DNA of 64,000 bases from the NCBI GenBank assembly GCA_963775335.1, contig CAVZIJ010000003.1:496001-560000 (forward strand). The letters are read 5' to 3'. The notes beneath the pieces were generated by a model. That model was not told the DNA's origin. It saw nothing but the letters and a program-made list of their open reading frames with translations, and did not search any database. This stretch comes from CAVQCX01 sp963775335. GTDB taxonomy: Bacteria > Pseudomonadota > Gammaproteobacteria > Chromatiales > Chromatiaceae. Of this stretch, positions 1 to 11,881 are shown piece by piece. A program made the translations under genes and the position numbers. Numbering within the stretch: the stretch's first letter is position 1; the number at the start of each line of letters is the position of its first letter.

Positions 1-1
1 G

Positions 2-748
2 ATGAGTCCGCTCCCGCGCAATGACAGCGGCATCACCAGTTGCTCGGACAACGCCACCAACGGCCTGGCCTGCGACAGCGTACCGGCGTTTCCCGGCCAG
101 GACGGCCAGTTCGGGCGTGACGTCACCGCCAACGACGACAGCGACGGCCACGCGGGCTTTCACTTCACCAAGCTCGGGGCGGACGGCCAGCCGCTGGCGA
201 TCCAGAATGGGGCGTGGGATGACGGAGGCTCGGAAGCGGCGGGAGCTAAGTGGTCATGCGTGCGTGACGAAGTTACGGGATTGACCTGGGAAATCAAGAA
301 CAACAATCCCATGAGTGTTCACTATAAGGATCACACGTACACTTGGTACAACCCTGATTCCAGCACGAACGGCGGCAGCGTAGGCACCTCCGGCGGTGGT
401 TTATGTAACGGAACCCTCCCCGTGTCAGATGGTTTCACCGGCTGTGATACGTATACGCTCCCAAAGTACGTCAACGACAACGGCGGCCTGTGCGGCTATA
501 CCGACTGGCGTGTGCCCAGTCTCGAGGAGCTACGCTCTATCGTGGACTATGGCGTGCCTTACCCGGGCCTGACCATCGATACGGGCTATTTCCCTAACAC
601 TGGCGGCAGGTTCTGGTCGGCTTCGCCCTATGCCTACCACGCCGGCGTCGCGTGGCTCGTCAGCTTCGTCGGCCACTGGTCGGGCGATGGCCAATACTAC
701 AGCGAGTACGACACCTCCCCGGTGCGTCTTGTGCGCGGAGGACAGTGA
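2..748 (+). CDS. DUF1566 (Lcl C-terminal-like) domain protein, probably 5'-truncated by the window edge
   Basis: 248 residues can be read from an ATG one base into the window. No signal peptide is visible, unlike the paralog at 1047, so the true start probably lies further left. DUF1566 hallmarks sit in the last ~90 residues: TDWRVPSLEELRSIVDY, FWSASPYA, AWLVSF and the terminal VRLVRGGQ. The family has a C-type-lectin-like fold, is usually exported, and is one of the folds used by variable proteins of diversity-generating retroelements. The last ~45 codons align with the paralog at 1047, with identical flanks and a variable middle. Several cysteines suggest an oxidised extracytoplasmic domain. 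The ligand is unknown. Confidence 0.75.
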   Translation: MSPLPRNDSGITSCSDNATNGLACDSVPAFPGQDGQFGRDVTANDDSDGHAGFHFTKLGADGQPLAIQNGAWDDGGSEAAGAKWSCVRDEVTGLTWEIKNNNPMSVHYKDHTYTWYNPDSSTNGGSVGTSGGGLCNGTLPVSDGFTGCDTYTLPKYVNDNGGLCGYTDWRVPSLEELRSIVDYGVPYPGLTIDTGYFPNTGGRFWSASPYAYHAGVAWLVSFVGHWSGDGQYYSEYDTSPVRLVRGGQ

Positions 749-763
749 TCTTTAGCCCCTGCC

Positions 764-1046
764 ATGAGAGACATAGGTGTGGGCGCCGATCCAGGAGTGC
801 CGCCATGGGGTCTTTGCGCCGTGCCGATCTGTCACGATGCGTCACTCCTCACGGTGTTGCTGGAGGGGGCGGTGCGCAGCTTTCCCTGTTACAAAAAGTA
901 CCTGCTGGGCATGGATCTGCGCCGGGAGGGCCATGTGTGTGGCGCGCCAGGTTGGCCGTGCCCACCATGCCCGCGGAGCACGTGCCCCGGTGGCGGCACA
1001 GCCGGTCGAGGCGATGGACGATCTCAATGCTGACGAGAATACATAG
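764..1046 (+). pseudogene. avd: Avd-like four-helix-bundle protein remnant (frameshifted, truncated)
   Basis: Read in one frame, about 770-928 encodes HDASLLTVLLEGAVRSFP followed by CYKKYLLGMDLRRE. Dropping one G from the GGG at 928-930 continues into a second frame with AMCVARQVGRAHHARG and then VEAMDDL, ending at TAG 1044-1046. The composite (FP..KY.LG.DLRR.AM.V.R.V.RA...VEA.DDL) resembles, from memory, the Avd accessory proteins of diversity-generating retroelements. Those are usually about 110-125 residues, so the last helix is missing here. The stop codon directly abuts the ATG of the next DUF1566 gene, suggesting a former operon. No reverse transcriptase is in the window. The family call needs a profile search, and the frameshift could be a sequence error. 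Confidence 0.5.
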
Positions 1047-1637
1047 ATGAATAAGCGACATGGACTGATGCTGTCAGGCCTTCTGGCGATTGGGGCGGCG
1101 CAGGGGCAGACTTGCCGCACGGACATCTCGGAGAGCACACCGGCGGACCATTTTCAGATCCGTAACGGGGGCGCGACGGCGCTGGACACTAAGACGGGGC
1201 TGGAGTGGAAGCGCTGCCCGGAGGGTTATGTGTTCTCCGACAATGCTACGTCCAGCGAGTATGGCGACGATAGCTGCACCGACGGAGGGCCCTCGACCTT
1301 CAACTGGCAGCAGGCCCTGCAGAAAGCGCAGGCGGTGGACACGCCCCGGGGCCAGACCTCGCCCAACGGGCTGCCGGGGGAAGGGGGCTTTGCGGGCGCC
1401 AGCGACTGGCGGGTGCCCAATATCAAGGAGCTGGACTCCATCGCTGAGCGCGCCTGCTTCGACCCGGGGATCAACTTGCGGGTGTTTCCGGGCACGCCCG
1501 CGGAGCTGTTCTGGTCGGCTTCTCCGTATGCCAACGACACCGACGTCGCGTGGCTCGTCAGCTTCGACATCGGATTCGACGGTACCAACGTCAAGGCCTA
1601 TCCCTCCAGGGTGCGTCTTGTGCGCGGCGGACAATGA
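1047..1637 (+). CDS. Secreted DUF1566 (Lcl C-terminal-like) domain protein
   Basis: 196 residues. The N-terminus MNKRHGLMLSGLLAIGAAQG is a Sec-type signal peptide (basic start, hydrophobic core, small residues at the cleavage site), so the protein is probably periplasmic or surface-exposed. The DUF1566 core follows, with TKTGLEWKRC, SDWRVPNIKELDSI, FWSASPYAN, AWLVSF and the terminal VRLVRGGQ. It is a paralog of the gene at 2-748: both share the same last codons, but the stretch between AWLVSF and VRLVRGGQ differs in length and sequence. The ATG follows the stop of the Avd-like relic with no gap. No function beyond a lectin-like binding domain can be assigned. Confidence 0.8.
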   Translation: MNKRHGLMLSGLLAIGAAQGQTCRTDISESTPADHFQIRNGGATALDTKTGLEWKRCPEGYVFSDNATSSEYGDDSCTDGGPSTFNWQQALQKAQAVDTPRGQTSPNGLPGEGGFAGASDWRVPNIKELDSIAERACFDPGINLRVFPGTPAELFWSASPYANDTDVAWLVSFDIGFDGTNVKAYPSRVRLVRGGQ

Positions 1638-1641
1638 CGAA

Positions 1642-1914
1642 CTACTGATCACCCCAACAACCAAGTCCGGTATGGGCCGGGAAGTGACCAAACGGCAGGC
1701 TGCTTCCGGCGAACGTGACTCGAACCTCGGTCTGCTCAGCCATCTCCAGGGCGTCGTCCACCTCGATCCCCAGGTATCGGACCCTGCTCTCCAGCTTGGT
1801 ATGGCCCAGCAGTAGCTGCACTGCCCGCAGGTTCTTGGTCCGGCGGTAGATGAGCGTCGCCTTGGTTCGGCGCATCGAGTGGGCGCCGCACTCTCGGGGG
1901 TCCAGGCCGATCAA
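1642..1914 (-). pseudogene. Tyrosine recombinase/integrase C-terminal fragment
   Basis: About 90 residues match the end of a phage-type integrase. HSMRR followed by TKATLIYRRT supplies the HxxR box, LLGHTKLES the second conserved histidine, and VRYLGIEVDDAL the region of the catalytic tyrosine. The upstream two-thirds of the protein, with the SAM-like DNA-binding domain and first catalytic arginine, is absent. Reading upstream in frame meets a TGA at 1921-1923, and the only available start is a TTG at 1914. This is therefore a relic that cannot recombine by itself. It marks past integration in the same decayed patch as the DUF1566/Avd-like genes. The tail after about residue 62 looks like read-through into unrelated sequence. 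Confidence 0.75.
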
Positions 1915-2354
1915 TGCCGCTCACCCCTTGACGATTCGAGCCTATTGCCGGGTGGATAGGTGCTCGGACCCCGGCCGACGGCTCGGGAACAGGAACTGGT
2001 CCGGCCCGAGCCCGGCCTTGGCGATCCAGGCCTCGGCGGCCCGCCGGCCTCTTTTCAGCCCGCGACGGCCGAAAGCAAACGCCTACCGGTTTTCCGTTCT
2101 TCGACGCCGGGGGACAGGAGGTCTCTTGGACGGCTGGAGACCTGAAGGCCTTTCACATCCACGGGGCCCTGGACTACGTGGCCACAGCGGCCTATCGTTG
2201 GCAGCGCAATTTTCATTGCTATCTCGGGGCAAGGCGCGTCGCCCCGGGGGCCCGTGGCTTCAATGTCTATCTGATGCGGTAGCACGGTCCATCGGTCACG
2301 GTGGCCGAGACCCTCTCGATGCCAGACCAGCGCTTTTGGCCAAGGCAGGACCCT
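1915..2354. other. Gene-poor stretch with a degenerate coding remnant
   Basis: No intact gene is visible. On the plus strand an open stretch from about 2052 to the TAG at 2280-2282 reads plausible protein (FPFFDAGGQEVSW, then HGALDYVATAAYRWQRN and GFNVYLMR) but has no start codon in frame, so it looks like the 3' end of a lost gene of unknown family. The end of the stretch is the leader of the gene at 2355, with an AGGA at about 2347-2350 close to that ATG. Confidence 0.35.
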
Positions 2355-3869
2355 ATGAACAAGACACTTGCGTCGGTCGTCCTCCTCGCCGTCTCCATCA
2401 CGCCAGCGGCAGCCGACATACCCGCAACACCCGTGATGAGCCTCTACCAATTCAACGGGCCGCAGGACATTCCTTTCTACTCGGTGGACGGCTTCCGGGG
2501 CGCAAAGCCTGGGCCCCAGGCCGGGACACTGGCACAGGGGACCTCGCTGATCCCCTGTCTGGTGATTCGCAACGGCGAGGCCCTCACGGACGCCGGCGGG
2601 ACCCCATACGTGGGCTTCGAGATCGTGGTGGACGCCCGAAAGGCCACCCGTTCCGACACCGAGACCTTCAAACGGGCCTTCGCGAAACGCCGGGGGCTGC
2701 GGGTGCCGAATCACCACTGCGGCCCGGGGGTGCGGTATGTCCTCGACGTGAGGAACCTCTATACACTAGACAAGGCGCCCTTTTTTGACCCACCCCGTCG
2801 TGGCACGCCCAAGCCGGACAGGGGTACGGGCGGTCTGGACGCCATTGTTCGGGCGTTTCACAATTCCGCCCAATGCGCGGACGCCAACCGTCGGCTGCCC
2901 GGCCGGCGTGCCGCGCTGGCGTCGGCATGGGCGAGCTTCACCCGGGCAAACCCGGGGCGTTGGTCCGCCGGCGAGCTGGAGCGGGCCCGGGGCCTCGACT
3001 ATACGATGCGTACCGCCCTGTTCGAGGGTCATCTCCAGCGCGGCTGCAACGCCTATGGTGCCTGTGAGCGCAACATCGTCGCCCTTTCCATCCGCAATCG
3101 CGCCCGGGAGAGTTGCATCTCCCGCCAGGGGTGCCGACGCAACGGCGATCTCCAGGGCGTCGCATCCGAGCCCAGCCAGTACAACATCTGGGATGAGTAC
3201 CTCACGGGGATCTCGGGGCTGACCTCCTGTTTCCTGCGCGATGACCTCGTCGGCGAGCCTTACTATGCCAAGCTCCGAACTATGTATGCCCAGAATTTGC
3301 CGGACATGGAGCGCATCCTGTTTGGCGACGATAGCGACCTGCGCGCGCTGTTCTCCGGCCCCTCGCTTTCCGACATCAAGAACCTGCGCCACTACTACCA
3401 TGCCCCGGCCATGGGCAAGTGCTTCCCCAACTACGACAGGGTCGAGTACATCACCGGGGCGGTGGCCCGCAAGGGCGGCAACTTCGCCCTGATCGCCAAC
3501 ACCCGGATCAAGGTAGGCGAGAAGGTGGACGGAGGCTATCGCTTTCGGGAATTCCACGTCGATCAGAAGGAAGAGCGCGACGATATCCGCATCCTCGACA
3601 GCTACCCGGGCTTCGTCATCGACGCCCGCAAAGTCGACCTCAAACCGGCGAAGCGCTGCCCGCCCTACGGAATCCCTGGCGGGTGCAAGTTCAAGTCCGT
3701 GGGGCGCTACCGGACCGTACCGCCCTGGCTCAAGGCGGGTAAACCCTTGGGCATCACCTGTCGTATCCAGGACCGTGGGGAGTCCTGCAAGGGAGCGCCC
3801 CGCGCTCGGGAGACGACCGTAGGCGGCCTATGCGACACCCAAATGCGCCCCGTTTCCGGTGTCAACTGA
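2355..3869 (+). CDS. Secreted Cys-rich protein of unknown function
   Basis: 504 residues from the ATG at 2355. This start is preferred over one 54 bases upstream because it begins with a clear Sec signal peptide (MNKTLASVVLLAVSITPAAA, cleavage near A19/A20) and has an AGGA motif just upstream. The mature part is hydrophilic, has about 15 cysteines (for example CNAYGAC, CISRQGC and CPPYGIPGGC) and no membrane segment, so a disulfide-bonded periplasmic or extracellular protein is likely. I do not recognise the family. It stands alone: the integrase relic lies to the left on the other strand, and the next gene to the right converges on it. About 210 bp after it (3870-4080) hold nothing recognisable. 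Confidence 0.7.
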   Translation: MNKTLASVVLLAVSITPAAADIPATPVMSLYQFNGPQDIPFYSVDGFRGAKPGPQAGTLAQGTSLIPCLVIRNGEALTDAGGTPYVGFEIVVDARKATRSDTETFKRAFAKRRGLRVPNHHCGPGVRYVLDVRNLYTLDKAPFFDPPRRGTPKPDRGTGGLDAIVRAFHNSAQCADANRRLPGRRAALASAWASFTRANPGRWSAGELERARGLDYTMRTALFEGHLQRGCNAYGACERNIVALSIRNRARESCISRQGCRRNGDLQGVASEPSQYNIWDEYLTGISGLTSCFLRDDLVGEPYYAKLRTMYAQNLPDMERILFGDDSDLRALFSGPSLSDIKNLRHYYHAPAMGKCFPNYDRVEYITGAVARKGGNFALIANTRIKVGEKVDGGYRFREFHVDQKEERDDIRILDSYPGFVIDARKVDLKPAKRCPPYGIPGGCKFKSVGRYRTVPPWLKAGKPLGITCRIQDRGESCKGAPRARETTVGGLCDTQMRPVSGVN

Positions 3870-4080
3870 CCCAAAGCACGGTATCCGTGTTGTCACTGAT
3901 CCCTTCGCGCCGCGAGGTTGGGCTCAGCGCCTCCCGGAGATCCGTCAGTAGCTCGACCTGACGGTGCGCACCATCGACACCAGTCTCCGGGCACAGCAGG
4001 ATGACGGCCAGTTTCGGGTTGCAACTCTCCAAGCGGTCTTCCCCCTCACCGAGCCCTCTGTCTCGGCTCCCTGCCCGACG

Positions 4081-5460
4081 CTACTCGCTGAAGTGTTCCA
4101 GGATCAGGCTCTTCGCCTGTCGGGCGGCGTGCTCGACCGTTTCGAAGGTGAGGCTGCTGCCTACGAAGTAGGTCCCTCGGTGTCCCTGCATGCGGTCGAT
4201 CACGTCATAGAAGCCGAGCTCGAGGGCTTGCGGCCCGACATGAGGGAAGTAGTTCGGCCATTCCTTCTGATCGAGGGCGACAAGATACCGGCCTCCGGCC
4301 GACCGCATATCCTCCCCCAGCAGGCTCCGGATTTCCCGCGGAGAACGGTTCCGCTCCACCACCTGATACGCGTTGCCCAGCGCAATAGACCCGAAATCGT
4401 ACGGCGCGGCCAGCGCCCCGACATGGTTGATCCGATCGGGATTTGCGTTCTCACGGAAATAGAGGATCTGATTCTCGACGCCCAGGGCCGCGAACAGGGT
4501 GACGAAATAGCGGAGCGATTGCATCTGGGTGAACAACCGTTCTTCGGAAGGCGTCACGTCGAGAAACCGGGGAACAACGTTGAGCGGGGTCGCGATCACG
4601 ACGGCGTCGAACCAATGCTGTTCGACGCCGTTTACGGTGACCCGCACCTGGCAGGATCGACACCCGGATGGGGGCCGCTGGATATGGGTGACTTCGGAAC
4701 CGAGTCGCACGTCCAAGGTGGCGGCGAGGGCATCGAGCACGGACTGAAAGCCGCCCGGAAAGATACGACCCGACCCCGCCTCGAGCCCCGACGGCCCGAG
4801 CTTCACCAGAAACGGCAAGAACTTGATGTAGTAGGCCGCCGGAACGGTTTCGGAATAACCGTAGCCGAATCCGGTCAGCAGGGCCTTCATCCAGTCCTCC
4901 ACCAAGCCGATCCCATAGCGCGTGGCGAATTCGGAAAAGGGTAGACTCAGATCGTCCGGCACCGAGACCAGCCCGGGTGCCTTGATGAACTCTGCAAATC
5001 GATCCAGCACCGCCGCGTAATTTCTTTCGGCCGCGGCAATTTCGGTCGCGCTGTAGCGGGCTTGCAGGAAATCCTGCAATGCGATCCTGTTGCCCGATTC
5101 GTCGAGGAGCGTAAAGCCGACCGGCGTCGGGATGCTGGGAATCCCGAATCTCTCGGCATAGCCCAACGTGATGGGGTAATCGTCTTCGGTGACCAGCACC
5201 GCGCCGAATTCAAGGGCGATATCGCCGACCGGGATGGAGAACACCTTGCCGCCGACACGCTTGTCCTTTTCAAACACGACGACCTCATGCCCCAGCGCGG
5301 TCAACTCATCGGCGGCAGTCAATCCCGCGACGCCTGCGCCCACCACCGCTACGCGGAGGGGTCGCTGCGGGGCCGCCCACAATGGTGACGTGCCCAGCAA
5401 AAAGCTGAGGGCAGACAGAATCGCGATTCGACCTACTCTGGCCATGACGATAGGTCTCAT
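4081..5460 (-). CDS. Exported FAD-dependent amine oxidase/phytoene-desaturase-type flavoprotein
   Basis: 459 residues; the ATG at 5445 (residue 6) is a possible alternative start. Residues 1 to about 30 form a signal peptide (ILSALSFLLGTSPLWA) without a twin-arginine motif. A classic Rossmann dinucleotide fold follows immediately: RVAVVGAGVAGLTAADEL, then VVFEKDKRVGGKV, which binds FAD ADP as in flavin amine oxidases and carotenoid desaturases. A C-terminal GTYFVGSSL segment is where these enzymes contact the flavin. The substrate cannot be told. A flavin enzyme with an apparent Sec signal is unusual, because FAD proteins are normally folded before export by Tat. The gene is monocistronic, convergent with the secreted orphan at 2355. 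Confidence 0.75.
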   Translation of the reverse strand: MRPIVMARVGRIAILSALSFLLGTSPLWAAPQRPLRVAVVGAGVAGLTAADELTALGHEVVVFEKDKRVGGKVFSIPVGDIALEFGAVLVTEDDYPITLGYAERFGIPSIPTPVGFTLLDESGNRIALQDFLQARYSATEIAAAERNYAAVLDRFAEFIKAPGLVSVPDDLSLPFSEFATRYGIGLVEDWMKALLTGFGYGYSETVPAAYYIKFLPFLVKLGPSGLEAGSGRIFPGGFQSVLDALAATLDVRLGSEVTHIQRPPSGCRSCQVRVTVNGVEQHWFDAVVIATPLNVVPRFLDVTPSEERLFTQMQSLRYFVTLFAALGVENQILYFRENANPDRINHVGALAAPYDFGSIALGNAYQVVERNRSPREIRSLLGEDMRSAGGRYLVALDQKEWPNYFPHVGPQALELGFYDVIDRMQGHRGTYFVGSSLTFETVEHAARQAKSLILEHFSE

Positions 5461-5934
5461 CTAGAAGCGCCTTTCGATGCATTCGCACGCATTCATATGA
5501 TACCGACCGCGGGTCCCTACAGGGGATTCGGTGACATGACTCCAAATTCGACACCCGAGGTAGGCACCGCCAGGTCGAGGGGCTCAGAGTCGGTATGCTC
5601 TTCGAGTCGCGGGCGGGGGGTGTCTCAGGAACCTCCCGATCGCCGACGGAATTCGCACCTGCTTCGGCGGAGAGGGCAGCTGCGCGGGTCGGGATCACAC
5701 CTCTCCAGTGCTGCACCAACGTTTTGGCGTGACCTGTCGCAGAGCATGAGGAGAGAGAGGCTGGAATCCGCTGAGGCCGAGCAGGGCGCCGGGGACATCG
5801 CGCAAGGCTCGCCGGCGCTGCGTGCCCTGGTGGTCGTAGCGGCCATCACCCGCCGGGGGACCATCAGGTTTGTTCGGCACCTCGGTCGAATCAATCACTT
5901 GATCGCTGCTCGAAGCGGTCAACTGCCCCTCGGT
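5461..5934. other. Intergenic region upstream of the exported flavoprotein
   Basis: About 470 bp between the 3' end of mfd and the start of the flavoprotein gene, both on the minus strand. Open frames exist on both strands but none has family-like sequence or a supported start. The region presumably holds the flavoprotein promoter and the mfd 3' end. I see no convincing hairpin with a T run and no RNA gene. Confidence 0.4.
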
Positions 5935-9450
<3,516 letters not shown>

Positions 9451-9709
9451 GGGCGTGGCGCGTTCCCCGTGCTCGGGAAAGTGCAGCGAATCCGAAGATA
9501 CTCGCCCGCCGACTGGGTCCCGGGGCTCGAGGGCCCCCAGGGGCTCAGGCGGGCGGGCCGGAGGGGACGCCGCGCAGGGCGTCCGGCGACGCATAGGGGC
9601 TCCGTTCTATAGATCGGGCCAGCGTTGTTTGCCGGCCTGACCTCGGTGGACACAACCCCCTCCTGCTATGTCAGGTCGCTTGGCAACCCCACCTTACCCG
9701 GCGCGTCGG

Positions 9710-10153
9710 TTAAAGCTTCGCCGCGTTCTTCTGGTGGGCCGTTTCCAGGGCCTTGGCCACCTCGGGCGGCATGTAGTTCTCATCGTGCTTGGCCAGCACC
9801 TCATCGGCCACGAACTCTCCGTGGGGCCCCATCTTGCCCTGGGCGATCACCCCCTGGCCCTCCCGGAAGAGATCTGGGAGTATGCCCGTGTAGGCCACCT
9901 GGATGCTCTTGGCTGTATCGGTGACGGTGAAGTGCACCTTCAGGCTATTCCCCTCACGTTTCAGGGTGCCCTTCTCGACCAGTCCGCCGAGGCGGAACAC
10001 ATGGTTCGGCGGCGCCTTTCCTTCCGCCACGTCGGTGGGGGTAAAGAAGTAGGATATGCTGCCTTTCATGGCGTTGAGCACCAGGGCAGTCACCAGACCC
10101 AGGCCGACCAGCCCGGCCAGGATCAGCGCGAATCGTTTGTGTCTCGCCTTCAT
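9710..10153 (-). CDS. ccmE: Cytochrome c maturation heme chaperone CcmE
   Basis: 147 residues. CcmE is a membrane-anchored periplasmic chaperone that binds heme covalently through a conserved histidine and passes it to apocytochrome c. The start MKARHKRFALILAGLVGLGL gives a cytoplasmic basic tail and one membrane segment. An OB-fold follows (RLGGLVEKGTLKREG, VAYTGILPDLFREGQG). The heme-binding motif is visible as LAKHDENYMPPE. The ATG at 10153 overlaps the stop codon of ccmD by one base, which fixes the start; a longer in-frame extension to 10276 has no such support. It is the last ccm gene here. ccmF, ccmG and ccmH are not in the window. Confidence 0.95.
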   Translation of the reverse strand: MKARHKRFALILAGLVGLGLVTALVLNAMKGSISYFFTPTDVAEGKAPPNHVFRLGGLVEKGTLKREGNSLKVHFTVTDTAKSIQVAYTGILPDLFREGQGVIAQGKMGPHGEFVADEVLAKHDENYMPPEVAKALETAHQKNAAKL

Positions 10154-10326
10154 TACTTGCTCGATGCCTCCGCACGGGCTATGCGGGCCAGGCGCTGATA
10201 CACGGCCCGCCGACGGTTTCTCACCAGGATGGGCTCGACGGCCATCAACAGCGCGGTCACACCGAAGGAGCCCCAAACGTATAGGGCGTAGCCGCCCATG
10301 TAGAAGAATTCAGACAGCCCTTTCAT
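10153..10326 (-). CDS. ccmD: Heme exporter small membrane protein CcmD
   Basis: 57 residues, easily missed by length-limited gene calling. MKGLSEFFYMGGYALYVWGSF leads into a single membrane segment and then a strongly basic cytoplasmic tail (RNRRRAVYQR), the standard CcmD layout. CcmD stabilises the CcmABC-heme-CcmE complex and helps release holo-CcmE. It starts at an ATG that overlaps the end of ccmC by four bases (ATGA) and ends at a TAA overlapping the ATG of ccmE by one base, so translation of the three genes is tightly coupled. Confidence 0.9.
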   Translation of the reverse strand: MKGLSEFFYMGGYALYVWGSFGVTALLMAVEPILVRNRRRAVYQRLARIARAEASSK

Positions 10327-11072
10327 CGCGCCTCCTTGATCAGCTCGGCCACCCAAGTGGCGTTGCGCTCGCGCTCCAGGATGATGCAGCGCACCCGGGC
10401 CAGGACCACTGCAATGGAATACATCCAGAATCCCAGGGCCATGATCAGCAGGGTCCACAGCATGGTCACCGCCATGGTGGATTCCTGGCCGATACGGATG
10501 GACGCGCCCTGGTGCAGGGTGTTCCACCACTTCACGGAGAAATAGATGATGGGGATGTTCACCACTCCCACCAGCGCCAGGATGGCGCCGGCCCGGTCCG
10601 CCCGTCGGGGGTCTTCGATCGAGGCCTGCAGGGCCATGAATCCGATATAGAGGAACAGCAGGATCAGCTCGGAGGTCAGGCGCGCGTCCCACACCCACCA
10701 GGTGCCCCACATGGGCTTGCCCCAGAAGGAGCCGGTCCAGAGGGCAATAAAGGTGAACATGGCGCCGGTAGGGGCCAGGGCCTGGGCCATCATGCTGGAC
10801 ATCCGGGTGTTGAATATCAATCCGACCCCTGCCCAGCCGGCCATGACGACGTAGATGAACATGGACATCCAGGCCGCCGGCACATGGACGAAGATGATCC
10901 GGTAGCCCTCGCCCTGCTTGTAGTCCGTGGGGGCCACGCCGAAGCTCATGTAAAGCCCGACGGCGATCAGGATCACCGCCAGCCCGGTAAACCAGGGCAC
11001 CAGACGCCCGGCCAGCGGATAAAAGGTAGCAGGCGACGAGAACTTGAATAAGCTGAAGCTACGGGAGCTCAT
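10323..11072 (-). CDS. ccmC: Heme exporter/handling membrane protein CcmC
   Basis: 249 residues with six predicted membrane helices. CcmC holds heme at the periplasmic face and attaches it to CcmE. The tryptophan-rich WWD heme-handling motif is clear (WGTWWVWDARLTSELI, about residues 120-135), flanked by conserved histidines (FVHVPAAW and NTLHQG). Length is normal. It follows ccmB after 136 bp, a wider gap than elsewhere in the cluster, with nothing recognisable in it, and overlaps ccmD by four bases. Confidence 0.96.
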   Translation of the reverse strand: MSSRSFSLFKFSSPATFYPLAGRLVPWFTGLAVILIAVGLYMSFGVAPTDYKQGEGYRIIFVHVPAAWMSMFIYVVMAGWAGVGLIFNTRMSSMMAQALAPTGAMFTFIALWTGSFWGKPMWGTWWVWDARLTSELILLFLYIGFMALQASIEDPRRADRAGAILALVGVVNIPIIYFSVKWWNTLHQGASIRIGQESTMAVTMLWTLLIMALGFWMYSIAVVLARVRCIILERERNATWVAELIKEAR

Positions 11073-11208
11073 GCAGTCGGGTTGCTCGGCGTTGACGATC
11101 CGCGGAAGGGTACCTCAAGAAGACTCCCTTCCGCAAAGGCGGTTCCCTGAACGGCTGATCGTTCCTCTCTTCAGGAGCCTGTCGGCTCCGGATACGTCTC
11201 GAAGCCCG

Positions 11209-11877
11209 TCACTCGGTCGACACCCGCAGGGCCGCCGCGGTAGCGAGCGGGGCCAGCACCAGGGCCAGCACCAGAATAGCCCCGAGCATCGACATGTGGC
11301 TCTGCGCGCCCAGCCCGGAAACGTTGGCCTCCACCGCGCCCGCCCCGAAGATCAGCACCGGGATGTACAGGGGCAAGACCAACAGGGACACCAGCACCCC
11401 CCCGCCACGGACCCCCAGGGTCAGGGCGGCGCCAATGGCCCCGATCAGGCTGAGCGCCGGTGTGCCTACCAGCAGGGAGGCGATGAGCACGCCGAGCGCC
11501 TGGGAGGACAGGTCATACTGAAGACCCAGCAGGGGGGCCATGAGCGCCAGCGGCAGACCCGTGACCAGCCAGTGGGCGATGACCTTGGCCAGGACCAGCA
11601 ACGCAACCGGCTGGGGCGTGAGCAGCATCTGCTCCAGGGTGCCATCGGCGTAGTCGGCGGCGAACAGCCGCTCCAGCGACAGCATAGAGGCCAGCAGGGC
11701 CGCCACCCAGACCACACCCGGCGCGATCTTCCTCAACGTGTCGAGCTCCGGCCCGATCCCGAGCGGAAAGAGGCTGACCACGATCACGAAGAAGAAGAGC
11801 GCGGTGGCGACGTCGGAGCGCCGACGCATGCTCAGGATCAGGTCGCGTCTGACGACCCAGAGAAACACCTTCAGCAT
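11209..11877 (-). CDS. ccmB: Heme ABC exporter permease CcmB
   Basis: 222 residues with about six membrane helices. CcmB is the permease paired with the ATPase CcmA; the complex uses ATP to release heme-loaded CcmE from CcmC. The start MLKVFLWVVRRDLILSMRRR, followed by SLERLFAADYADGTLEQ, is typical for the family. It lies four bases after ccmA on the same strand, so the two are co-translated. Confidence 0.95.
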   Translation of the reverse strand: MLKVFLWVVRRDLILSMRRRSDVATALFFFVIVVSLFPLGIGPELDTLRKIAPGVVWVAALLASMLSLERLFAADYADGTLEQMLLTPQPVALLVLAKVIAHWLVTGLPLALMAPLLGLQYDLSSQALGVLIASLLVGTPALSLIGAIGAALTLGVRGGGVLVSLLVLPLYIPVLIFGAGAVEANVSGLGAQSHMSMLGAILVLALVLAPLATAAALRVSTE

Positions 11878-11881
11878 CGGC

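Noticed and set aside
1850..2788. Long plus-strand open frame (312 codons)
   Set aside because: Arg/Pro/Gly-rich shadow translation that overlaps the well-supported secreted protein from 2355 and the integrase relic; no family-like sequence.
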